Source of the DNA: Verrucomicrobiaceae bacterium
Lineage (GTDB): Bacteria; Verrucomicrobiota; Verrucomicrobiia; Verrucomicrobiales; Verrucomicrobiaceae
Direction: 5' to 3'
Assembly (NCBI GenBank): GCA_016713245.1
Contig: JADJPM010000004.1
Coordinates: forward strand, 2,418,001-2,482,000
DNA: 64,000 nt
Positions 17,848-26,963 of this stretch are shown here, one piece after another. The stretch's first letter is position 1, and every line of letters starts with the position of its first letter. The notes under the pieces are model-generated. The model saw nothing but the letters and a program-made list of their open reading frames with translations. It was not told where the DNA came from and did no database searches. Made by a program: the position numbers and the translations under genes.

Positions 17848-19140
17848 ATGGCTCGCGGCTCCAATGTCACCCTCTGCTCCTTTTGCGGCAAAAGCCACGC
17901 GGAGGTCCGCAAACTGATCGCCGGGCCAGGCGTGTACATTTGCGACAACTGCATCAACGTCTGCAAAAACATCCTCGACCGCGAAACGACCAAGGAACAG
18001 GACAATCCCGCTGGGCTGCTCGTCCCCCGCCCTGCCGATATCATGGCGCTGCTCGACCAGCATGTGATCGGCCAGCCGCAGGCCAAGAAGGTGCTCAGCG
18101 TGGCCGTTCACAATCACTACAAGCGCATCCTCCACGCCCAACAGCAGGCCGCACGCAATGGCGGTGCTTCGAAGAATAAAATCGCCGCCACGCTCGACCC
18201 GAACGACGTCGATATCGAAAAGAGCAACGTGCTCCTCATCGGTCCCACTGGCTGCGGCAAGACCCTTTTGGCTAAAACGCTCGCCAAGCTGCTGAACGTC
18301 CCCTTCTCCATCGCCGATGCCACCACGCTCACGGAGGCCGGTTATGTGGGGGAAGACGTGGAAAACATCATCCTTCGCCTCCTCCAGGCCGCCGATTACG
18401 ACGTGGCTCGCGCTGAGGTGGGTATCGTTTACATCGACGAGATCGACAAGATCGGTCGCAAAACCGAAAACGTCAGCATCACCCGCGATGTCTCCGGCGA
18501 GGGCGTGCAGCAGGCGCTGCTCAAAATCATCGAAGGCACCGTCTGCAACGTGCCACCTCAGGGCGGGCGCAAACATCCGCAGCAGGAATACATCCAGGTG
18601 AACACGGAGAACATCCTCTTCATCTGCGGCGGGGCCTTCGTGGGCCTCGAACAGATGATCAAGCGCCGTCGTGGCAAGAAGACGCTCGGCTTTGCTAGCA
18701 TCGAATCCCACATCGCCGCCGAAGCCGATCCAAAGAAGGTCACCGTCGAGCCCGAAGATCTGCTCGGTTACGGCCTCATCCCCGAATTCATCGGACGCCT
18801 GCCCATCATCTGTGCGCTGGAAGCCCTCACCGAGGCCGAGCTTATGCGCGTGCTCACCGAGCCACGCAACGCCCTTACGAAGCAGTTCTCCAAACTCCTC
18901 GGCATGGATGGCGTGGAGCTCTCCATCACCAAGGACGCCATGCTGGCGATGGCCAAGGAAGCCGTCACACGCGGCACCGGTGCTCGTGGCCTGCGCAGCA
19001 TTTTCGAACGCATCATGCTTGATGTCATGTATGACGTGCCGAGCCGCATGGATGTGCGGTCCGTGACCATCAATGAAGGTGTCGTCAAAGGTGAGCGCTC
19101 CCCGCTACTGCGCCGCCGCATCGAACGGAAGGCTGCCTGA
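17848..19140 (+). CDS. clpX: ATP-dependent Clp protease ATP-binding subunit ClpX
   Basis: The 430-residue protein opens with the ClpX zinc finger (CSFCGKSHAEVRKLI and ICDNC; Cys10, 13, 32, 35), then the AAA+ core: Walker A GPTGCGKT at about 132-139, Walker B with YIDEIDKI at about 195-202, SITRDVSGEGVQQALLKIIE, and a TLGFAS segment corresponding to the IGF loop that docks on ClpP. Sensor-2 GARGLRSIFE is present. ClpX unfolds tagged substrates and feeds them to ClpP in the cytoplasm; no clpP is in the window. The ATG at this position aligns with family N-termini; an in-frame start 45 bases upstream is less likely. Confidence 0.98.
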   Translation: MARGSNVTLCSFCGKSHAEVRKLIAGPGVYICDNCINVCKNILDRETTKEQDNPAGLLVPRPADIMALLDQHVIGQPQAKKVLSVAVHNHYKRILHAQQQAARNGGASKNKIAATLDPNDVDIEKSNVLLIGPTGCGKTLLAKTLAKLLNVPFSIADATTLTEAGYVGEDVENIILRLLQAADYDVARAEVGIVYIDEIDKIGRKTENVSITRDVSGEGVQQALLKIIEGTVCNVPPQGGRKHPQQEYIQVNTENILFICGGAFVGLEQMIKRRRGKKTLGFASIESHIAAEADPKKVTVEPEDLLGYGLIPEFIGRLPIICALEALTEAELMRVLTEPRNALTKQFSKLLGMDGVELSITKDAMLAMAKEAVTRGTGARGLRSIFERIMLDVMYDVPSRMDVRSVTINEGVVKGERSPLLRRRIERKAA

Positions 19141-19144
19141 TCCC

Positions 19145-20419
19145 ATGAAGGTGCCTCCCCACATGCTCGATGAGATCGTCAACGCCCTCGGCGAGGTCTT
19201 CGCGGGCCGTCGCTATGCCGATCGCGTGATCGAATTCACCTTCAAACGCCATCGTAAATGGGGCAGCCGTGATCGGCGCCTCTTCGCGGAGTCCATTTAC
19301 GAATGCGTCCGCTGGTGGCGCTGGTTCTGGCACCTCGCCGGTCTGCCCGATGCCGCTCACGCCAATCCCGATGAGATCACGCCCGAGTCCTGCGCCAAAG
19401 TTTGGGCTGCCTACTGGCTTTCCCATGGCCGCGAGCTGCCGCATGACGACCACGAGCCGCTTTTGACCTCCGCTGAGGTGCAGAAACGCGCCAAGCAAAA
19501 AGTATCCGATGCTCTCCGCGCCTCCATTCCTGATTGGATGGATGCCCGCTGCTCCGCTGAGATCGGAGCCGCCTGGCCAGCTCTGCGAGAAGCCATGAAC
19601 CAACCCGCGGATGTCTTCCTCCGCGTCAACACACTCAAGGGTGACCGCCGCAGCATGCGCGAAAAACTGGCGGAGTATGGTTTCGAGGCGGAGGCCGTTG
19701 AGGATGTGCCTTCCGCCCTGCGCCTCGTGCAGCGGCAGAATGTTTTCAGCACGCCCGGCTTTAAAGAAGGCCTCTTTGAAGTCCAAGATGCCGCCTCGCA
19801 GCTCATCGCGCCCTTTTTAGAAGTCGCTCCCGGCATGAAGGTGATCGACGCCTGCGCCGGTGGCGGTGGCAAAGCGCTCCACACCGCCGCTTTGATGCGT
19901 AACAAGGGCAAAATCCACGCCTTGGATGTCCACGCCTGGAAACTGGCTGAACTCAAAAAACGCGCTGCCCGCGCCGGAGTGGACATCATCGAGACCCGCG
20001 AGATCGAAGGCTCCAAAACCATCAAACGTCTCGCGGCCCATGCCGATCGCGTCTTGCTCGATGTACCATGCAGCGGGCTTGGCGTGCTCCGCCGCAATCC
20101 CGACACGAAATGGAAGCTCGCCGAAGATGAGGTGAACCGCCTCCAGGGCCTCCAGGCAGAAATTTTGGAGAACTACAGCCGCATGGTGCGCCCCGGCGGC
20201 AAGCTCGTCTATGCGACGTGCAGCATCCTCCCCAGTGAAAACGAGCGTCAGGTGCAACAATTCCTCCTCCGCCACGCTGGCGAATGGGAACTGGAGGCCG
20301 AACTGCGCCGCACACCTCTCGATGGCGGCTTTGATGGCTTTTACGCCGCACGCCTCGTGAAAATCACCCGCGCCGTGGAGCCACTGCCCGTAGCCGAAGA
20401 GCTGCCGATGGCCGCTTGA
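19145..20419 (+). CDS. RsmB/NOL1-NOP2-Sun-family rRNA (cytosine-C5) methyltransferase
   Basis: The N-terminal ~140 residues are helical and basic, like the NusB-type RNA-binding domain of RsmB. The C-terminal Rossmann methyltransferase has the SAM loop DACAGGGGKALHTAALMRNKG, LDVPCSGLGVLRRNPDTKWK (catalytic Cys about 308) and ATCSILPSENERQV (second Cys about 359), both cysteines being typical of m5C methylases. The target is probably 16S rRNA, but the precise base is not assigned. It begins 4 bases after clpX, suggesting co-transcription. The start ATG was selected because the longer frame overlaps clpX. Confidence 0.9.
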   Translation: MKVPPHMLDEIVNALGEVFAGRRYADRVIEFTFKRHRKWGSRDRRLFAESIYECVRWWRWFWHLAGLPDAAHANPDEITPESCAKVWAAYWLSHGRELPHDDHEPLLTSAEVQKRAKQKVSDALRASIPDWMDARCSAEIGAAWPALREAMNQPADVFLRVNTLKGDRRSMREKLAEYGFEAEAVEDVPSALRLVQRQNVFSTPGFKEGLFEVQDAASQLIAPFLEVAPGMKVIDACAGGGGKALHTAALMRNKGKIHALDVHAWKLAELKKRAARAGVDIIETREIEGSKTIKRLAAHADRVLLDVPCSGLGVLRRNPDTKWKLAEDEVNRLQGLQAEILENYSRMVRPGGKLVYATCSILPSENERQVQQFLLRHAGEWELEAELRRTPLDGGFDGFYAARLVKITRAVEPLPVAEELPMAA

Positions 20420-20423
20420 GGAA

Positions 20424-20498
20424 TGGTGCGCGGAGAGGGATTCGAACCCCCGACCAACTCGGTGTAAACGAGCCGCTCTACCACTGAGCTATCCACGC
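20424..20498 (-). tRNA. tRNA-Val(TAC)
   Basis: Read leftward, the acceptor GCGTGGA pairs with TCCGCGC, the D-stem is GCTC/GAGC, the anticodon stem GCTCG/CGAGT encloses the loop TTTACAC (anticodon TAC), the T-arm is GGGGG/CCCTC with TTCGAAT, the discriminator is A, and CCA is encoded. Confidence 0.95.
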
Positions 20499-20716
20499 AT
20501 TTCGTTGTGATCGCGGCTGCCAACCAGCCAAGTCACACATCCGACCAGCGCTGCCATTACAGACGATCCATCGAATGTCCAATTCCGATTTTTCCATGCA
20601 TGACGACCTCGAAATGCGGCACCCTGACCAATCCTGTGCGCCTTGAGGCATGAGCCGCACTTTGGTTACCGGCCGGGCGTTGCATTCCGCCTCGGGACTG
20701 CCATTCTCCCTCTGCC

Positions 20717-21034
20717 GTGGACCTCAAGCTCGTCAATCATGAAATCCTGCTCTCCTTCTGGAAGGTGCATGTCCTGCATCACGCCGCCGAGGGCGAGGTG
20801 ATCGGCAACTGGATGCTCGAGGAGCTGCGCCATCATGGTTACGACGTGAGCCCCGGCACGCTTTATCCTCTGCTGAAGCGCATGGAGAAGAATGGCTGGC
20901 TGACCTCCACCGCCGATGAAAATCGCGGCCCCAAGGCTCCGCGCCGCTACACCATCACCAAAGAGGGCCGCGAAGTGCTCAAAATCGTCCGCAAGCAGCT
21001 CCGCGAGCTTGGCGTCGAAGTGGGCAGGGACTGA
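20717..21034 (+). CDS. PadR-family transcriptional regulator
   Basis: The 105-residue protein has the compact winged-helix layout of short PadR regulators: HEILLSFWKVHVLHHAAEGE, then NWMLEELRHHGYDVSPGTLYPLLKRMEKNGW, then a beta wing (APRRYTITKEGREVL). The predicted start is GTG. PadR proteins commonly repress neighbouring efflux or stress genes. The closest plausible targets are the haloperoxidase-like gene downstream and the RND efflux system beyond it, but no operator is identifiable. Confidence 0.85.
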   Translation: MDLKLVNHEILLSFWKVHVLHHAAEGEVIGNWMLEELRHHGYDVSPGTLYPLLKRMEKNGWLTSTADENRGPKAPRRYTITKEGREVLKIVRKQLRELGVEVGRD

Positions 21035-21195
21035 TGCCCATCCGCCAGACTACCGGCCTAGGTTTTCCGCACAAATTAGCTCTCCAGAACAAAGGTCTGG
21101 CCGTTTCTCTTGCGAACCTTACCAGGACTCTTTCGCTCGGTGAAGCAGCTCTAAATTGCTTTCAGGTAACCTTTAATTGCCCACTTAAGCACATA

Positions 21196-21224
21196 TTAAC
21201 AATATTTTTTGTAATTTTTATTAT
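21196..21224 (+). promoter_or_regulatory. Candidate sigma70-type promoter of the haloperoxidase-like gene
   Basis: TTAACA at 21196-21201 and TATTAT at 21219-21224 are separated by 17 bases, inside an unusually AT-rich stretch (about 21130-21245) of an otherwise GC-rich region. Transcription would start about 18 bases before the ATG at 21249, with no Shine-Dalgarno in the short leader. Confidence 0.5.
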
Positions 21225-21248
21225 ATTATGTAAACTTAAGAGTGCTTT

Positions 21249-22667
21249 ATGAAACGCTGCTTCCCTTCACCTATCCGCACGATCGCCGCCCTCAGCCTTT
21301 TGTGCCTATCCTTCACTCCCACGAAGGCGGATGTCATTTTTGATTGGAATAATCTCATGCGGCAGACCTTTGCCGCCGAGGGCAGCAGCGCCACCCCGCC
21401 CTGCAACTCACGCACTATGGGAATGCTGGGAGGAGCCATGTATGACGCCGTGAACTCCATCAACCGCACACACAGCTCCTATCTCGGCTACTTTAACCCC
21501 AGCTCCTCCGGCTCAGGAATCGACACCACTGCCGCCGCCGCGACCGCCGCCTACCACACCCTCACCTCCATTTACACCGACCTCTATGGTGCTGGAAACT
21601 CATATCAGACCGCCTTCGACAACCTCTACGCCAGCCAGATGGCGGGCATCTCCGGCGGCGATGCGAAAACACGCGGCATGGAAATCGGCTCTGCGGCCGT
21701 TCAAGCCATGATCACTTTCCGCACCAATGATGGCAAGGACGCCGTGTCCCCCTACACGCCTCAGCCGCTCGGCACGGTCGGTCGCTGGCAGCCCGGCAGC
21801 GGCGCAGGAGCCTGGGGTTCGGGTTCGGGTGCTTTCGTCAAACCACAGTGGAGCGAGATGACCCCGTTCCTCATGAACAGCAGCGAACAATTCCGCCCGG
21901 GTGGCCCTAATGGCTATGGTCCGAATGATTACGCCGCCTGGGTCCAGAGCGCCGCCTATACCAATGAATTCAACCTCGTGAAAAGCATCGGTGGCAGCAC
22001 AAGCAGCACCCGCACTGCCGACCAAACCGTCATCGCCTACTTCTGGGTGGACGGACCAGGCACGGCCTCACCGCCCGGCCACTGGAACCGTATCGCGCAG
22101 AGCATCTCCGCCTCCGCCGGCCTCAGTGTGGAGGAAAACGCGCGCCTCTTTGCCCTGCTAAATCTCGCCGAAGCGGACACCGGCATCGCCAGTTGGGAGG
22201 CCAAGGTCTATTTTGACTCATGGAGGCCGGATCTCGCCATTAACACGGCCAACACCGATGGCAATCCGCTCACCATCGAAGACGCGGCATGGACCCCGCT
22301 CATCCCTACACCTTCCTTCGGTGCTTACACGAGCGGTCACAGCGCCTTTTCCATGACCGGCGCCACCATTTTGGCCGAATTCTTCGGCACCGATAACATC
22401 GCCTTTACCACGGATAGTGAGAGCCCCTTTCTCCCCGTCGGATACACCCGGAGCTACAGCAGTTTCAGCGAAGCAGCCGAAGAGGCCGGTATGAGCCGCA
22501 TCTACGGTGGCATCCATTGGATGAGTGACAACCTGGACGGCTCCGCCCTCGGAGCCCAGGTGGCGAACTACGCTATCGACAACTTTTTCCAACCTGTCCC
22601 GGAACCTTCCAGCCTCCTGCTTTTTGGTGCAGGCGGTCTGTTGCTGGCTCGTCGCAGAAGGGCCTGA
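21249..22667 (+). CDS. Vanadium-dependent haloperoxidase/PAP2-like protein with PEP-CTERM tail
   Basis: The 472-residue exported protein (signal peptide about 1-28) has the vanadium haloperoxidase/acid-phosphatase active-site pattern: K319 and R326 in KVYFDSWRPD, the SGHS motif with His364, and GGIHWMSD with His423. The C-terminus is a PEP-CTERM sorting signal (PEPSSLLLFGAGGLLLARRR), which in EPS-producing bacteria is thought to be processed by exosortase. Vanadate-binding histidine and arginine residues are conserved, but whether it is a haloperoxidase or a phosphatase cannot be told from sequence. A promoter-like sequence and an AT-rich leader precede it. Confidence 0.88.
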   Translation: MKRCFPSPIRTIAALSLLCLSFTPTKADVIFDWNNLMRQTFAAEGSSATPPCNSRTMGMLGGAMYDAVNSINRTHSSYLGYFNPSSSGSGIDTTAAAATAAYHTLTSIYTDLYGAGNSYQTAFDNLYASQMAGISGGDAKTRGMEIGSAAVQAMITFRTNDGKDAVSPYTPQPLGTVGRWQPGSGAGAWGSGSGAFVKPQWSEMTPFLMNSSEQFRPGGPNGYGPNDYAAWVQSAAYTNEFNLVKSIGGSTSSTRTADQTVIAYFWVDGPGTASPPGHWNRIAQSISASAGLSVEENARLFALLNLAEADTGIASWEAKVYFDSWRPDLAINTANTDGNPLTIEDAAWTPLIPTPSFGAYTSGHSAFSMTGATILAEFFGTDNIAFTTDSESPFLPVGYTRSYSSFSEAAEEAGMSRIYGGIHWMSDNLDGSALGAQVANYAIDNFFQPVPEPSSLLLFGAGGLLLARRRRA

Positions 22668-22735
22668 GTTGATGACTCTTCCAGCGAAATGAGTGTTAGA
22701 CACCTTTGCGGAGGCCGTTTACGCCCAACGTAATA

Positions 22736-25700
22736 ATGTCTGGCTCTTCCCTCCCCCGCCTCGCCCTTCGCCACCCTTACGCCATCCTCGTCATCGTCGT
22801 GGCGATCCTGCTCGGCGCATGGCAGGCGAAGGAAAAAATGGCGCGCGATGTCTTCCCGCCGCTCGGCATTCCGACGATCTACGTCGCGCAGCCGTATGGC
22901 GGCATGGATGCGGCGCAGATGGAAGGCTACCTGACCTACTACTACGAGTATCACTTCCTCTACATCGCGGGCATTGAGCATGTGGAGTCGAAGAACATCC
23001 AGGGAGCCTCGATCATGAAGCTCCAGTTTCATCCGGGCACCGACATGTCTGCGGCGCTTTCGGAAACCATCGCGTATGTAAACCGCAGCCGCAGCTTCAT
23101 GCCGCCCGGCACGCCGGGAGCCTTCGTGACGCGATTTGATGCCGGCAGCGTGCCCGTGGGCAATCTCGTCTTCTCCACGGAGAATCCCACGCGCACCGTC
23201 GGCCAGATGCAGGACGCCGCGCTGAACATGGTGCGCCCACTGTTTGCCACACTGCCCGGTGTTTCGGCCCCACCGCCCTTCGGCGGCAGCGCCCGCACCA
23301 TTTTGATCAATGTGAAGCCCGACCGCCTTCGCGCCTACGGCTTGTCGCCCGACGACGTCGTCCAAGCGATGACCGAGGCCAACACGATGAGCCCCAGCGG
23401 CAATCTCGCGTTGCCCAACAGCTTCCCCATCGTGCCGACGAACGCCGTCGTGAAAAACATCCAGGACCTCGCCGCCGTGCCGCTCAAGGTCACCGACAAA
23501 GGCGCGGTCTATGTCCGCGACATCGGCGAAGTCAGCGACGGCAGCGACCTCACCACCAGCATCGCCATCGTGAACGGCAAACGCACCGTGTACATGCCCG
23601 TCACCAAGCGCAGCGATGCCTCCACGCTCAGCGTCGTCGAGTTGGTGAAAGCGAACCTCGGCAAATTCAAAGCCGCCTGCCCCGAGGACATCAACGTCAC
23701 CTTCGAGTTCGATCAAAGCCCGTGGATCATCCGCGCCATCGACGATCTCGGTAAAGAAGCTCTGCTCGGTGCTGCACTCACCGGCCTCATGGTCCTGCTT
23801 TTCCTCCGCGACCTCCGCAGCGCCTTCATCGTCGTCCTCAACATCCCCATCGCCATCGCCGCCGCGTTGCTCGCGTTGTGGATCACCGGCTACACGGTCA
23901 ATTTGATGACCCTCGGCGGCCTCGCCCTCTCCGTCGGCATTTTGGTCGATGAAGCCACCGTCGAGATCGAGAACATCCACCGACGTAGAACGAGTTTTCT
24001 AACTCGTTCATCTGAGAACGGGGAAACGAGTTGGAAAACTCGTTCTACGTTGTCCCGCCTCGTCCTCGACGCCTCCGAAGAAACCATCGGCCCTCGCAGC
24101 CTCTCCATGCTCTGCATCCTCGCCGTCTTCGTGCCGAGCTTTTTCATGACCGGCGCTGCCAAGGCCCTTTTCCTGCCTTTGTCCCTCGCGGTCGGCTTTG
24201 CGATGATCGCGTCCTATTTGCTCTCCAGCACGCTGGTGCCCATCCTGAGCATCTGGTGGCACCGCGAGCCCAAGAATCCGACTCCGACTCCGACTCCGAC
24301 TCCGACTCCGACTCCGACTCCGACTCCGACTCCTACTCCGCCTCCGTCTCGTCCCAGCCCGCTGCGCTACCTCTTCCTCCCGTCGCTCACCACCCGCCAC
24401 ATCCTCGTCCCCTCCTACCTCGCCGGCACGATCTTCGCCATCACGCTCCTCCTTCCCTTCCTCGGCACCGAAATCTTCCCGCAAATCGACGCCGGCCAGC
24501 TCCAGCTCCGCCTCCGCGCCCCGACCGCCACGCGACTCGAAACCACCGAGCAGATCGCCACACGCACGCTCGCCATCATCGGCGAAGAAGCCCCCATCGC
24601 CACCAGCATGGGCCTCATCGGCGTGCATGCACCGAACTACCCCGTCAATCTCATCCACCAATGGAACAGCGGCCCCGAGGAGGCCACGCTGCAAATCCAG
24701 CTCAAGCCCGGCTCGCCACCCATCGCCGCGCTTCGCGAAAAACTCCGCGCCAAGCTCGCCGCCGAGTTTCCATCCGTTTTGTTCTCCTTTGAACCTGCCG
24801 ACATCGTTTCGCGTGTCATGTCGCTCGGATCACCCACGCCCATCGAAGTCGCCGTCAGCGGCAAAGACTTCGCCGCCAGCCGTGCGCATGCCGAAACGCT
24901 CCGTGCCAAGATCGCCAATATTGAAGACCTGCGCGACGTGCAGTTCAGCCAAACCCTCGACTACCCCAGCGTCGATGTGAACATCGACCGCGAACGCGCC
25001 GGCCTGCTCGGCGTGAAGATGAGCGATGCCACACGCAGCCTCGTCGCCGCCACCGCCAGCAGCCGATTCACCGTCCCCAACTACTACGCCGACCCCAAAA
25101 CCGGCCAGAGCATGAGCCTGCAAATCCAGGTGCCGCAGACGATGATGAAAAGCCTCGAAGACCTGCGCAACCTGCCCGTCAGCAGCGCCAACCAAGCCAC
25201 CGTCCCGCTGCGCAACATCGCCAAAATCAGCGAAGGCAACGTCATCGGCCAATACGACCGCTACAACATGTCCCGCACCGTTTCGGTCATCGCCAACCTG
25301 CATGACCAACCGCTCGGCACCGTCGCCAAACAGGTCGAAAAGATCATCGCCGACAATCCCGCACCCACTGGCACCAGCGTCGCCCTGCGCGGTCAGGTCC
25401 CGCCGATGAAGGAACTGCAAAGCGGCCTGCAAACTGGTCTCCTCATCGCCATCATCACCATCTTGCTGCTCTTGATCGCGAACTTCCAAAGTCTGCGCCT
25501 CGCGCTCATCGTGCTCACCACGATCCCAGCGGCCTTGCTCGGCGTCGTGCTCGCCTTGAAGCTTACCGGCACCACCGTGAATCTGCAAAGCTTCATGGGA
25601 GCCATCATGGCCGTCGGTGTCGCCGTCGCGAACGCCATCCTCCTCGTCACCTTCGCCCACCGCGCCCAACTCAGCGGCCTCAGCAAACGCGACGCCGCTC

Positions 25701-25927
25701 TCGAAAGCGCCACCACCCGCCTCCGCCCCATTTTGATGACCAGCCTCGCCATGATCGCCGGCATGATCCCCATGGCGATGGCCAAAAGCCAAACCAGCCC
25801 CCTCGCCATCGCCACCATCGGCGGCCTCGCTTTGGCAACCGTCGCCACACTGCTCGTGCTGCCCGCCGTGTATGCGCTGCTGGCGTCCAAGAACGCGAAG
25901 GAGGCTTCTCTCGAACCCACTGAATAG
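22736..25927 (+). CDS. RND-family efflux transporter (inner-membrane pump)
   Basis: About 1,063 residues with the AcrB/CusA-type architecture: an N-terminal helix (AILVIVVAILLGAW), the porter domain with GGMDAAQMEGYL, a central helix bundle containing LVDEATVEIENIH, a second large periplasmic loop, and a second helix bundle ending in LALATVATLLVLPAVYALL. It is the first gene of a pump-adaptor-channel set with the next two. The ATG was preferred over a TTG 30 bases upstream. Two odd insertions are present: an in-frame palindrome (23983-24050) after the IENIH helix, and a (PT)10 hexanucleotide repeat (24278-24340). Its sequence sits with heavy-metal/multidrug pumps, but the substrate is unknown. 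Confidence 0.93.
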   Translation: MSGSSLPRLALRHPYAILVIVVAILLGAWQAKEKMARDVFPPLGIPTIYVAQPYGGMDAAQMEGYLTYYYEYHFLYIAGIEHVESKNIQGASIMKLQFHPGTDMSAALSETIAYVNRSRSFMPPGTPGAFVTRFDAGSVPVGNLVFSTENPTRTVGQMQDAALNMVRPLFATLPGVSAPPPFGGSARTILINVKPDRLRAYGLSPDDVVQAMTEANTMSPSGNLALPNSFPIVPTNAVVKNIQDLAAVPLKVTDKGAVYVRDIGEVSDGSDLTTSIAIVNGKRTVYMPVTKRSDASTLSVVELVKANLGKFKAACPEDINVTFEFDQSPWIIRAIDDLGKEALLGAALTGLMVLLFLRDLRSAFIVVLNIPIAIAAALLALWITGYTVNLMTLGGLALSVGILVDEATVEIENIHRRRTSFLTRSSENGETSWKTRSTLSRLVLDASEETIGPRSLSMLCILAVFVPSFFMTGAAKALFLPLSLAVGFAMIASYLLSSTLVPILSIWWHREPKNPTPTPTPTPTPTPTPTPTPTPPPSRPSPLRYLFLPSLTTRHILVPSYLAGTIFAITLLLPFLGTEIFPQIDAGQLQLRLRAPTATRLETTEQIATRTLAIIGEEAPIATSMGLIGVHAPNYPVNLIHQWNSGPEEATLQIQLKPGSPPIAALREKLRAKLAAEFPSVLFSFEPADIVSRVMSLGSPTPIEVAVSGKDFAASRAHAETLRAKIANIEDLRDVQFSQTLDYPSVDVNIDRERAGLLGVKMSDATRSLVAATASSRFTVPNYYADPKTGQSMSLQIQVPQTMMKSLEDLRNLPVSSANQATVPLRNIAKISEGNVIGQYDRYNMSRTVSVIANLHDQPLGTVAKQVEKIIADNPAPTGTSVALRGQVPPMKELQSGLQTGLLIAIITILLLLIANFQSLRLALIVLTTIPAALLGVVLALKLTGTTVNLQSFMGAIMAVGVAVANAILLVTFAHRAQLSGLSKRDAALESATTRLRPILMTSLAMIAGMIPMAMAKSQTSPLAIATIGGLALATVATLLVLPAVYALLASKNAKEASLEPTE
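23983..24050. repeat. In-frame palindromic element in the RND pump gene
   Basis: Arms 23983-24008 and 24025-24050 (26 bases each) are reverse complements with one mismatch, around a 16-base loop. Arm sequence is of the GTAGAACGAGTTTTC type. It encodes TSFLTRSSENGETSWKTRS between ENIHR and LSRLVLDA, where related pumps have a short linker, so the reading frame is kept open. Both arms also contain shorter nested palindromes. Confidence 0.8.
24278..24340 (+). repeat. Hexanucleotide tandem repeat encoding (Pro-Thr)10
   Basis: About ten units of CCGACT, nearly perfect, occur in the RND pump gene and encode alternating Pro-Thr in a loop between transmembrane helices. Six-base units preserve the frame whatever the copy number, so length variation would alter only loop length. 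Confidence 0.85.
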
Positions 25928-25936
25928 GCCCCATGC

Positions 25937-25957
25937 GTCTCATGAGTCCCATGAGAC
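25937..25957. repeat. Short palindrome between pump and adaptor genes
   Basis: GTCTCATG and CATGAGAC are perfect 8-base arms around AGTCC, in the 46 bases between the RND pump stop and the adaptor start. It lacks a T-run, so it is not a standard terminator; it may be a small repeat element. Confidence 0.5.
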
Positions 25958-25973
25958 CTATCCGAACCACTCC

Positions 25974-26963
25974 ATGACTTCCATGACTCGCCTTTTGCTT
26001 TTCTGCCTCTGCTCCAGCGCTTTCGCTTTGGAGCTACCCACCACCAAACCCACCACCGGCACCATCCATCGCTGGGTTTCGTTGCCCTCCACGCTCGCGC
26101 CATGGCAGCAAGCGACACTCTACGCCAAAGTCACCGGCTACATCGCCAAGATCAGCGTCGATAAAGGCGATACCGTCAAAGCAGGTCAAGTGCTCGCCAC
26201 GCTCGAAGTGCCGGAACTCGAAGCCGACATCGCCAAAGCCAAGGCCGAGGTCAAAGCGGCCGAAATCGAGGTGAAACGCCTCCACGAAGCCCGCGCGAAG
26301 TCTCCTGATCTCGTGCTGCCGCAGGCCGTCGATGACGCCGAAGCCAAACTCGCCATCGCGAAGGCCGGATTGGAGCGCGGCGAGACCCAAATCCAGTTCG
26401 CGACCCTCAAAGCGCCCTTCGACGGCATCGTCACCGCCCGCTTTGCCGATCCCGGCTCTCTCGCCACCGCGAACACCACCAAGCTGCTCGAAGTCACCGA
26501 CCTCAGCACCCTGCGCCTGCAAATCCCCGTCACCGAACTCGAAACCGGTCTCGTGACCGTCGGTAAGCCCGTGAAAGCCCAAATCGACGCCGCCGGAGCC
26601 ACGCCCGTCGAAGCCAGCATCAGCCGCATCGCCTACGCCCTCGATCCCGCCACGCGCACCATGCTCGCCGAAGCCGATTTGAAGAACCCCGACCTCAGAC
26701 TCCGCCCCGGCATGTATGCTATGACCAAGATCGCCGTCGAAAAACACGACAACGCGACGCTCATTCCCGTCGCCGCCCTCGTGATGGAAAAGACCAATGC
26801 CTTTGTCTTCAAACATGCCGATGGCAAAGCCATCAAGACTGCCGTGAAGATCGGCTTCAATGACGGCGTGAATGTCGAAGTCCCAGAATTGAAAGCCGAT
26901 GATGTGCTGCTGGTGCCGGGAACCACCGCACTCACCGATAAACAAGCCGTCACCGCCAAGTAA
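25974..26963 (+). CDS. RND efflux periplasmic adaptor (membrane fusion protein)
   Basis: The 329 residues begin with a signal peptide (MTRLLLFCLCSSAFALELPT) and then the MFP layout: a beta-barrel/lipoyl half (LYAKVTGYIAKISVDKGDTVKAGQVLATLEV), a coiled-coil hairpin (IAKAKAEVKAAEIEVKRLHE), the second lipoyl half (FATLKAPFDGIVTARFADPG) and a C-terminal beta domain. It bridges the inner-membrane pump encoded just upstream and the outer-membrane channel downstream. The first of two in-frame ATGs (the second is 9 bases later) is given as start. A hairpin repeat follows directly. Confidence 0.92.
   Translation: MTSMTRLLLFCLCSSAFALELPTTKPTTGTIHRWVSLPSTLAPWQQATLYAKVTGYIAKISVDKGDTVKAGQVLATLEVPELEADIAKAKAEVKAAEIEVKRLHEARAKSPDLVLPQAVDDAEAKLAIAKAGLERGETQIQFATLKAPFDGIVTARFADPGSLATANTTKLLEVTDLSTLRLQIPVTELETGLVTVGKPVKAQIDAAGATPVEASISRIAYALDPATRTMLAEADLKNPDLRLRPGMYAMTKIAVEKHDNATLIPVAALVMEKTNAFVFKHADGKAIKTAVKIGFNDGVNVEVPELKADDVLLVPGTTALTDKQAVTAK

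Noticed and set aside
22568..23980. Leftward 470-codon frame opposite the RND pump
   Set aside because: Antisense to conserved pump sequence; no recognisable family.
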